Of a DNA stretch of 21,855 nt, positions 16,564 through 21,855 are shown one piece after another; within the stretch, counting starts at the first letter, position 1; each line of letters opens with the position of its first letter. The DNA is from Gp13-AA77 sp036521995 (GTDB taxonomy: Bacteria; Acidobacteriota; Terriglobia; UBA7540): contig DATDGR010000014.1 of assembly GCA_036521995.1 (NCBI GenBank), positions 1-21,855 on the forward strand, read 5' to 3'. The translations under genes were made by a program, and so were the position numbers. The notes under the pieces are model-generated. The model was not told where the DNA came from. It did not search any database and saw only the letters and a program-made list of their open reading frames with translations.

Positions 16564-16822
16564 AAAGGGGTGGGTTTTCTCGTCATGGGCTTGCGACGAA
16601 GCCGCGGCGGATTCGCCGCTGCCGACTTACGGCTTAGGAAACCGTGGACATTCGCCTCGATACCCAAGAGAACAGGCATGCCATCAACAAGTTACAGTCG
16701 CTTCGCTGCCACCTAAGCATCGCGATGTAGTCAAAATTGTAGTCGTTGTCTTCCGCAGGTTTCATCAAACTTCAAGACCGAGCTGCAACCTGCTGCGGGT
16801 TCAGGAAGTAGATGCTTGGCCC
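16564..16822. other. intergenic stretch between the motA break and the first small peptide gene
   Basis: About 260 bases with no recognisable product on either strand. A 43-codon minus-strand frame (start near 16763) has no good ribosome-binding site and no family resemblance that I can name. The left end coincides with the point where motA similarity stops. Confidence 0.4.
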
Positions 16823-17140
16823 TTATCGGTCGCCTGGCAAAGCATGCGCGGCCGTCGCCTGGGCAAAAGGAACACGCGCTCTGTGGCGTCGGCGGACACG
16901 CTCAGAGGAGCACCAGATCGCACAGTTGGATTGTCCACCAGTGATCGACGTGCGTGATGCAGAAGTGGTAGCACCACTGAATATGGCCAATACAAGGCCC
17001 GCAGATACTCTCGCACCGGCCGTCGAAGCCGACGCCTGCGGCTCGACAAGCTTCGAGGCTCCGACCCTGAAACCTGCAAGCCCAAAGTGAACTCTTGAGG
17101 AATAAAGTGCAGCTTCTGCGCTGAATTGCGGTATCGACAT
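16823..17140 (-). CDS. small leader-type peptide gene 1 (FSAEAALYSS motif)
   Basis: The ATG at 17140 has an excellent GAGGAGGT eight bases upstream. The product begins MSIPQFSAEAALYSS, matching 11 of the first 15 residues of the second small gene (MATPGFSAEASLYSS at 17831). I recall a widespread family of small hypothetical bacterial proteins with an N-terminal [FY]-[ST]-A-E-[AS]-S-L-[YF] pattern and a Cys-rich tail; this is memory, not a search. In the leader frame the ORF runs 105 residues with few cysteines. In the -1 frame the same DNA encodes a Cys-rich stretch, CESICGPCIGHIQWCYHFC, ending at 16902, so a one-base lesion may separate leader and core. It would follow the PatG-C-like gene and peptide 2 on the same strand. 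Function unknown; a RiPP precursor is a hypothesis. Confidence 0.55.
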   Translation of the reverse strand: MSIPQFSAEAALYSSRVHFGLAGFRVGASKLVEPQASASTAGARVSAGLVLAIFSGATTSASRTSITGGQSNCAIWCSSERVRRRHRARVPFAQATAAHALPGDR

Positions 17141-17264
17141 TCTCAATGACCTCCTCGCGGATTAGACGGGCCGGTACTTTAGCGCCCCGCCACGGCTTCC
17201 GGACACCGAGGGCGGTCCGGAGCCAGTGTTTAGACAGTGCCCTGAGGACCGGCCAAGGAGCCTG

Positions 17265-17306
17265 CCTTGAGGTCGCTGCGGCGACCTCAGGGGTGCTCGG
17301 TTTTTT
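17265..17306. repeat. strong 12-bp inverted repeat followed by T6 on the plus strand
   Basis: CCTTGAGGTCGC (17265-17276), loop TGCG, GCGACCTCAGGG (17281-17292) form a 12-pair stem with one G-T pair. A run of six T follows on the plus strand at 17301-17306, eight bases after the stem. That spacing is too long for a classic terminator, and no plus-strand gene ends here. On the minus strand the hairpin would lie in the leader of peptide gene 1, 125 bases before its start. Confidence 0.5.
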
Positions 17307-17380
17307 CACGCCGCCCGTTACGACAAACCGCTAACCGGGTGAAACAGGTTGGCGTTACTTTCGCTGGCCTATAGCGGCGA

Positions 17381-17600
17381 TCATCGCGGGCAGCAGTTAT
17401 AATCCCCACTACCATAGTCGCAACATCCGCCGAGGCACCCTCCTTTCGACAAAATTGCGGCACACTCCACCACAGCAAGTCTTGGGGAAGAGCGGACCAG
17501 GCCAGCATACGTTGCCGCAAGCGCCGCAATTGTTCGGATCAGTCTGAGTATTCGTGCCAATAACATGTTGACCTGTGGCATCCGCGCACCAACTGAAGGA
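17381..17600 (-). pseudogene. cysteine-rich continuation of peptide gene 2, cut off by TAG
   Basis: Directly after the TAG that ends peptide 2 (17601-17603), the same frame stays open to a TAG at 17409-17411 and reads SFSWCADATGQHVIG, then DPNNCGACGNVC, then KTCCGGVC. The NCGxCGxxC pattern followed by CCxGxC is that of Stig1-like Cys-rich repeats. A further frameshift near 17427-17435 would join CLGGCCDYGSGDYNCCPR, ending at TGA 17381-17383. With both lesions repaired, the product would be a leader of about 76 residues plus a tail with about a dozen cysteines. As written in the DNA, this tail is not translated from the leader's start. Confidence 0.6.
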
Positions 17601-17831
17601 CTAGGACGAGGGAAAGCCAAAGTGCAACTGTTGCCAGTTCCATACACTTGACAGGATGCCGCTGCCACCCAGCAGGTATAGGGTTTCGAAGTTCTCGACA
17701 AACGGGCGTGGATCGAAGGAGCTCGGCGCGGCGGACAGCCCGATGGGCTGCGACGCCAGGTTTGAACCTCCACAGTAGTGGGCATGTGAGCTGTAAAGCG
17801 AAGCTTCCGCGCTGAATCCCGGCGTTGCCAT
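17601..17831 (-). CDS. small leader-type peptide gene 2 (FSAEASLYSS motif), stopped by TAG
   Basis: The ATG at 17831 is preceded by GGAGGAGGGG, among the strongest ribosome-binding sites in the window. The 76-residue product starts MATPGFSAEASLYSSHAHYC and shares its first 15 residues in pattern with peptide gene 1. It ends at a TAG, after which the same frame continues into a Cys-rich segment, so this is probably the leader half of a larger protein truncated by a nonsense change. It starts 104 bp downstream of the PatG-C-like gene on the same strand, with a 9-bp-stem hairpin between, and precedes peptide gene 1. No hydrophobic signal peptide is visible. The role as a modified-peptide precursor is inference from the leader repeat, the Cys-rich tail and the PatG-type neighbour. 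Confidence 0.65.
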   Translation of the reverse strand: MATPGFSAEASLYSSHAHYCGGSNLASQPIGLSAAPSSFDPRPFVENFETLYLLGGSGILSSVWNWQQLHFGFPSS

Positions 17832-17885
17832 TTTCAGATCCCCTCCTCCTGCAAGCTATCACCCTCAGCACTCGAGCAACATCGT

Positions 17886-17913
17886 GTGGGCCGGCAACTG
17901 CTCACCGGCCCAC
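17886..17913. repeat. hairpin between the PatG-C-like gene and peptide gene 2
   Basis: GTGGGCCGG (17886-17894), a 10-base loop, then CCGGCCCAC (17905-17913): a perfect 9-bp GC-rich stem. No T-run follows on the minus strand, so termination is unlikely. Its place between two same-strand genes suits an mRNA-processing or stability element. Confidence 0.45.
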
Positions 17914-17935
17914 CACTTTGCGAGCCCACCCCCGG

Positions 17936-18829
17936 TTACAATCGGTCGTAATAAGGCGACAGCTTGGTGACCAGGAACGGGAACTCGTCGGTCACGTCGA
18001 CTCGCACCGCTTGTTTGCTCACGACATCGGTCGTGCGATTGGTGTGAGAGAAAATCACGTCAACCACCTTGCGTGTGCCACTCAAGGGCGAGGGGCGCAC
18101 ACCGACGCCGGTCAAAGACTCATTCCGCCCGTGGGCCTCGGCCACTGCCTCGTAAATCCGAGGGTAGCGGACGGCAAGGTAATTCAAGGCGCGGTGCTCG
18201 TCGGTTGAGCCGGCGTTGTCAGTCATTTGCATGATGCGCTCGAAGAGTTCTTCCGCAGCGTGTTCGAACTCACCTTTACCCTCTTCGCCCTCCTCGCCTT
18301 GCTTCCCGCGCCCCTTGTCGTCGGTGGCCTTGGCGGGCCTCTCGCGCCGGATGGCGTTGATGAGCGTCGGGCGGTCGAAAGAATAAATCTGGTCGAAGAC
18401 CACAATCGGCACCATCATCCCGTTGCACATCTCGGGCGGTGCGATGGGCCCGCGAACTCCGATGATGCAATCGAGGTCCCAGGGCTGAGGCGTGGGACGC
18501 AGCGCTTCGATCAGCAGAGTAAGGTCGGCCGCGTCGCGCGGTGCGAGGATATAAGTCTCAAGGCCCTCGATGGTCATCACCCAGCAAAGCTGCCGCACAA
18601 GATACCGATTCTCGGGCTTGGAGAGCGCGGCATGAAGGGCCTACCGGTCCGTGAGACCTGGAGTTTTGTCTCGCCCGAGAGCCTGCGCGAATTCCTTCTC
18701 GACGGAAATCTTTGGGAAACGCGGTTCGATGCGGCCCATGTCATAAGCCTCGCCGGGATTGACCGCGACCAACGCCGAACGCTGGACGACAAGGCGCGAG
18801 TAATCCTGCGAAGGCTGGGGGCCAATGAG
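17936..18829 (-). pseudogene. PatG C-terminal-domain protein, interrupted by TAG
   Basis: The frame from about 18829 reads GRIEPRFPKISVEKEFAQAL and PGLTDR, then TAG at 18641-18643, then ALHAAL, ENRYLVRQLCWV, MTIEGLETYIL, GVRGPIAPPEMCNGMMVPIV, DNAGSTDEHRALNYLAVRYP, RKVVDVIFSHTNRTTDV and EFPFLVTKLSPYYDRL. I recognise this as the C-terminal domain of the cyanobactin maturation protease PatG (PatA/PatG C-terminal domain), where LTDRQALHA is usual, so TAG stands for a conserved CAG. No subtilisin domain is attached: an in-frame TGA (18830-18832) and a DUF4386 relic lie upstream. The domain's biochemical role is unknown. The frame after the TAG is intact for 220 residues (18598 to the TAA at 17936), so reinitiation at a GTG there is possible. 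A low-complexity, charged insert (about 18280-18350) is unusual for the family as I know it. Confidence 0.8.
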
Positions 18830-19069
18830 TCAACTTCCGAGTGGCCGACTACACACGCGGAACTGCGTTATTGCCAATCAATGCCGTTGAGCGAATCAGC
18901 TCACCCGCGCGCATGGCGGAGGGCATGTTAATTCTTGGGACGCCCATATTAACCAGTGAGTATTATTCGATAGCCGCGATGGCCACGGGCTACAAGCAGG
19001 TTTACCACACGGATCGCCTCCGCGCGGCTTCTTTCTCCACCGCTCAACGCTTCGCTGATGATGATCTTT

Positions 19070-19482
19070 GAACATTGCGGCCCGTCGCGGACTTCTGATG
19101 CCCTACTCTGCTACCTCATCGAGTTCATCGAGGATATTGTTATCGCTTGGGCGCTTTATGTCCTGCTTGTCCCGGTCAACCGAGCCGTGTCACTGCCTAC
19201 CGGCTGGTTCAGGTTGATGTATACAGCCACCGCTTTCTTCAGGATGCTGAAGCTGGTAACCGTATTTCGCGTGGTCGACGCGCCGGATTACACGGCAGCC
19301 TTTGGGTCGAGCCCGCTACATGCAGAGGTTAAGCTTCTGCTCGACACCTCCGCGATGATTGCTTCGTGGGCCTAGTGCCTTTTGGGATCCATCTTGTTCT
19401 GCTCGGCTGTTTGATCTACCGATCCGCCTACATCCCGAAGTTCCTGGGGATTCTCCTCGTCATTGATGGTTGGGTTGGGTGA
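19070..19482 (+). pseudogene. DUF4386 membrane-protein relic with at least two frameshifts
   Basis: Three frames must be joined to recover the family. NIAARRGLL (from about 19073) is in one frame. DALLCYLIEFIEDIVIAWAL, YVLLVPVNRAVSLPTGWFRL and VDAPDYTAAFGSSPLHAEVK are in a second, ending at a TAG near 19373. FVGLVPFGIHLVLLGCLIYR and SAYIPKFLGILLVIDG are in a third, ending at TGA 19480-19482. Together they match the latter part of DUF4386, a multi-pass membrane protein of unknown function. The normal N-terminal part is not recognisable upstream (18841-19070). It lies on the opposite strand to the PatG-C-like gene and belongs to the same damaged stretch. Confidence 0.75.
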
Positions 19483-19792
19483 TCGACAGTTTACAGCCGT
19501 ACCTTTACCCGAATGCTCACTTTGAGGTTTCTCTTCGTCACGTTCTTTGGGGAGGAATTTCTGATGTTTTGGCCCCTCATCAGGGGCTGGAAGATCCCAC
19601 AGCCAAACCGGAATGTTGAGTCGGCAACCGTGTGATGCGGACAGCGCTGTCCTGAACTTAGCGACGAAAGGTTTGACCAAATCCTGGTTCGTCGGCAACC
19701 CTTCCCTTACCGGGTTATGTAAGTGTAGCCCGTCATACGGCCGCAATCCGGGAAAACCCGAGTTGCGGTGCGAGCGTGTTACTGTTTCTTGT
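19483..19792. other. intergenic stretch with no recognisable gene
   Basis: About 310 bases. A short plus-strand frame after GGGGAGGAATTTCTGATG (start near 19564) gives only 23 codons, with a small CCCCTCATCAGGGG hairpin inside it. The open frame leading into the membrane-protein gene from 19613 has no family resemblance. Nothing else is seen. Confidence 0.4.
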
Positions 19793-20533
19793 ATGAAAAC
19801 AGCGTCGTACGGGCGGATCGTCTTTGGCGCGGCGGCGGTGCTGTTCGGCGTCATCGCGCTGATGTGGCACGACCCCGACACCTGGCAAACTCTGCGTCAG
19901 ATCTGGAGCCTGCCTTTTGGAAGCATCATCGGCGGGTGTCTCATGATCGTTCAAATTGCCGGTGGGATCGGGATGCAGCACCCGCGCACTGCCCACTTGG
20001 CGTCGATCGTTCTCGGCGTCGTCTACTTGCTTTTCTCCCTGGCCTGTGTGCCTGGCATCATCGCCGCACCCGCCGTCTATGAGCATTACGGGAGCTTCTT
20101 CGAACAGTTTTGCTCACTCTGCGGCGCGATTGCCCTGTGCGCTGCAACCGAGGCGAATGAAGCACGGGCTGTAGCCTTCAGCCGAATGGCGCGCCTTGGA
20201 CTCGGAGTCTGCGCTATTTCATTTGCGCTGAGTCAGATGTTCTACCTTTCTGTGACAGCGGACTTGGTTCCAACGTGGATTCCGCCAAGCCAGAGGTTTT
20301 GGGCTATCCTCACGACCATCGCGTTTGCGCTCGCGGCGATCGCCATTCTCATCAATCGCCAGGCACGGCTTGCGATCCGCCTGACGACCCTTATGTTGGC
20401 ACTCTTTGGTGTGTTGGTTTGGATTCCACTACTGATCGCTCACCCAGAGGCGCATTTGAACTGGTCCGAATTCGGCCTGACCTTCCTCATTACAGGGGCA
20501 GCCTGGATGGTGGCTGATTTGAGGTCTTTCTGA
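19793..20533 (+). CDS. multi-pass membrane protein of unknown function (DoxX-like architecture)
   Basis: The ATG at 19793 gives a 246-residue protein that is almost wholly hydrophobic helices, about seven or eight: around residues 6-24, 41-60, 68-92, 103-119, 133-153, 168-187, 193-213 and 225-243. The stretch GAAAVLFGVIALMWHDPDTW near the N-terminus resembles DoxX-like small membrane proteins that I remember from soil bacteria, but I cannot name a function. The frame is open back to 19613, yet those 60 codons are polar and look non-coding, so the ATG is preferred despite a poor ribosome-binding site. Unlike the region to its left, this gene shows no stops or frameshifts. It lies alone between the DUF4386 relic and the encapsulin side. 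Confidence 0.72.
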   Translation: MKTASYGRIVFGAAAVLFGVIALMWHDPDTWQTLRQIWSLPFGSIIGGCLMIVQIAGGIGMQHPRTAHLASIVLGVVYLLFSLACVPGIIAAPAVYEHYGSFFEQFCSLCGAIALCAATEANEARAVAFSRMARLGLGVCAISFALSQMFYLSVTADLVPTWIPPSQRFWAILTTIAFALAAIAILINRQARLAIRLTTLMLALFGVLVWIPLLIAHPEAHLNWSEFGLTFLITGAAWMVADLRSF

Positions 20534-20754
20534 TTTAGGCGGTGTTTGCGCGCCGCTTAATCAGGCAACCGCCAGCGTTGTTTCCGGTTCACTTCGTGCG
20601 TGGTCGGCCACACGAAAAATACCGTCGATTCGTGCGGCGCGACCGATCAATCGCGACCGGTCCCCCAGCATTTGCCGACACGGAGCCGGCCGGATAAACG
20701 GCGCACTCACAAACCACCTCGATTGGCCAGACACCCGCCTCGGAGGAATCGGTT
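20534..20754. other. intergenic stretch with no recognisable gene
   Basis: A 73-codon minus-strand frame (20561-20782) ending SEPETTLAVA is open here. It overlaps the left arm of the inverted-repeat element, lacks a ribosome-binding site and is not recognisable. It could be the tail of a lost transposase or simply chance. Confidence 0.35.
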
Positions 20755-20980
20755 TGACAGGATTATTTAAGAACCGTGGCACAGATGCAGGACCTTTTCA
20801 GGAATCGCGACACAGACTTCATGAATTCTGACGTGGAGCGCCGGAAGTCCTTCGACGTCAGCAACGACGATCTCAGTCACGGTGACATCCTACGGAACAC
20901 ATGTAGGTTGTCAGAATTACTGAAGTTTCGTGCCACAATTCTTGAAAAAGCGTGCCATAGTTCGCGAAGAGATCCTATAG
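20755..20980. mobile_element. MITE-like element or IS relic with repeat-built inverted ends
   Basis: The left arm (about 20755-20832) and right arm (about 20910-20980) are imperfect inverted copies. The best part, left 20793-20831 against the reverse complement of right, agrees at about 30 of 40 positions and ends in AATTCTGAC on both sides. Each arm also holds two direct copies of a roughly 20-base unit: TTTAAGAACCGTGGCACAGA and TTCAGGAATCGCGACACAGA on the left, and TTCGCGAACTATGGCACGCT and TTCAAGAATTGTGGCACGAA read inward on the right. Multiple repeated sites at both ends are typical of IS21-type transposase binding sites. Only about 75 bases lie between the arms and no transposase is present, so this is a deleted or non-autonomous form. 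Confidence 0.5.
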
Positions 20981-21041
20981 CAGTCACCGCAAATTTCTCT
21001 GGTGCGGTGAATTAGCTCAAGCCGTGCGGTAACGCCGTGCA

Positions 21042-21854
21042 TCAACTCTTCTGCGCTGGCGGAGCCAAGGCGACGGCGGCCTCGGCGGTCAGCAGCAGGA
21101 AGGTAAGGGTCTCCTGCAAGTAGAGGCGGACCGTGGTATCGGTGTGGCTCAAATGGCCGATGGAACTGTCCTGGCCGATGTGCAGTTCGAAGTCCCCGCC
21201 CCGGGTAGTCATGACGACCGCGCCCGGAACGGCAGGCGCCCAGATGATTCTATCTTCCACCAGGCGCTTGACGTGTTCGAGGACGGGATAACCGTGATCA
21301 CTGCTCTCGGCCAACGCCGTATGAGCGTCAGAGCCGAGCACAACCGCGTAGGGCCCATTGACGCCGGCAATCCGCAACTGGCCGAGCGCCTCGGCAATGG
21401 CTTGCGGGTATTCGCGAACATCGCCGGGCAGGGTTTTCTTCGGGTTGCTCGTTCCCTCAGAGATGCCGACGATTCCGCCGGCGCTGTAGCCCAGAAAGAT
21501 GGCGCCGTCTTCTGCAAAGGCAAGTCGGCGCGCTGCGATCTTAGCCGGTTCCCAGTCGGAATCGTTGGCACCACGTTCCACGTCGTCGATCATCTGCCGC
21601 TCCAGTTCGAAGGGAACCCGAAGTTCGACGAGCGCCTTTACCTCGCGCTGGCGTGCCTGGATGCCGTCCCCCGGCGTCGCAATGTCCCGCAGGTGGCCGG
21701 TGCCGACGGCAGAGAGGCCCGTACCGACCGGCCCTCGCACATCCACCGTCCGCCGGCCCGCGAGGTGGCGCTTGAACGTCCGTGTCACTTCCCCTTCGAT
21801 CTGGGCCCAGGCAGCTTCGGAAATCGGGGCAAGCTCGCGATGCAGGTTATTCAT
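21042..21854 (-). CDS. family 1 encapsulin shell protein (linocin/CFP29-like)
   Basis: A complete 270-residue protein starting at the ATG one base inside the right edge. The N-terminus MNNLHRELAPISEAAWAQIE, the following RTFKRHLAGRRTVDVRGPVG, the central VPFELERQMIDDVERGANDS, and the C-terminal LTFLLLTAEAAVAL are characteristic of encapsulins. These have an HK97 phage-capsid fold and self-assemble into a cytoplasmic icosahedral shell. Length is typical (about 265-270). Shells load an enzyme such as a DyP peroxidase or a ferritin-like protein through a short C-terminal targeting peptide. That cargo gene is usually just upstream, which here is beyond the window, so the cargo is unknown. No cargo-like gene follows downstream, only the inverted-repeat element about 60 bp past the stop. 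Confidence 0.93.
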   Translation of the reverse strand: MNNLHRELAPISEAAWAQIEGEVTRTFKRHLAGRRTVDVRGPVGTGLSAVGTGHLRDIATPGDGIQARQREVKALVELRVPFELERQMIDDVERGANDSDWEPAKIAARRLAFAEDGAIFLGYSAGGIVGISEGTSNPKKTLPGDVREYPQAIAEALGQLRIAGVNGPYAVVLGSDAHTALAESSDHGYPVLEHVKRLVEDRIIWAPAVPGAVVMTTRGGDFELHIGQDSSIGHLSHTDTTVRLYLQETLTFLLLTAEAAVALAPPAQKS

Positions 21855-21855
21855 G

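Noticed and set aside
17601..18643. Genome-wide recoding of TAG to glutamine, because two TAGs interrupt otherwise good frames
   Set aside because: The TPR gene at 10537-12300 ends normally with TAG, and the same block also has frameshifts that recoding would not explain. Decay or sequence error is simpler.
18841..19071. Plus-strand frame of 76 codons before the DUF4386 relic, as its missing N-terminal part
   Set aside because: The residues do not match the N-terminal helices expected for DUF4386; left unassigned.
19372..19881. 169-codon minus-strand frame beside the membrane-protein gene
   Set aside because: Overlaps the DUF4386 relic and the start of the membrane gene, has no recognisable domain and no ribosome-binding site.
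20776..21015. 79-codon plus-strand frame as a possible encapsulin cargo gene
   Set aside because: It lies across the inverted-repeat element, on the opposite strand to encapsulin, and has no ribosome-binding site, ferritin-like motif or targeting tail.
1..21855. CRISPR arrays, tRNA or rRNA genes
   Set aside because: No regularly spaced repeats and no tRNA or rRNA-like sequence were seen on reading through both strands.

Overview
The window is GC-rich bacterial chromosome. It suggests a soil-type Acidobacteriota (or a similar GC-rich environmental bacterium), probably from a metagenome assembly. The suggestion rests on gene content: several secreted TPR proteins, a Tat-exported FG-GAP/ASPIC-UnbV (CRTAC1-type) protein, a PEP-CTERM protein and a membrane-bound M28 peptidase. 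There is no rRNA or other marker gene, so this placement is inference.

Layout. (1) 1-87: the start of an IS1595-type transposase running off the left edge. (2) 531-7226, all minus strand: an SDR oxidoreductase and a RhaT-like sugar permease (probably one transcript), a PEP-CTERM surface protein, a TIM-barrel sugar epimerase, ThiD with a consensus sigma-70 promoter, and an M28 peptidase fused to a multi-pass membrane domain. The SDR, permease and epimerase could together take up and convert a sugar. (3) 7467-15402: a CRTAC1-type beta-propeller protein and four TPR proteins on strictly alternating strands, packed tail to tail (3 bp, 44 bp, then a 4-bp overlap) and head to head (112 bp and 52 bp). 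(4) 15399-19482: an intact motB beside a motA remnant, then a damaged locus. That locus holds two short genes with strong ribosome-binding sites that share the N-terminal pattern M-x-x-P-x-F-S-A-E-A-x-L-Y-S-S, a free-standing PatG C-terminal-type protein broken by one amber codon, and a DUF4386 pseudogene. (5) 19793-20533: a multi-pass membrane protein. (6) 20755-20980: a small element with inverted, repeat-built ends, like a transposon relic. (7) 21042-21854: a complete family 1 encapsulin shell gene whose likely cargo gene would lie beyond the right edge.

Most interesting part. The 16.9-18.8 kb locus looks like a peptide-natural-product (RiPP-like) cassette: PatG-C-domain protein, then two leader-bearing small proteins, all on one strand. 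In the second small gene, the frame after an amber stop continues directly into a cysteine-rich stretch containing DPNNCGACGNVC. In the first, a cysteine-rich stretch lies in the -1 frame. The PatG-like gene, motA and the DUF4386 gene nearby also carry stops or frameshifts. The whole block is therefore either decaying or badly sequenced, and that must be settled before any function is claimed. TAG is used as a normal stop elsewhere in the window (TPR gene ending at 12300), which argues against general amber recoding.
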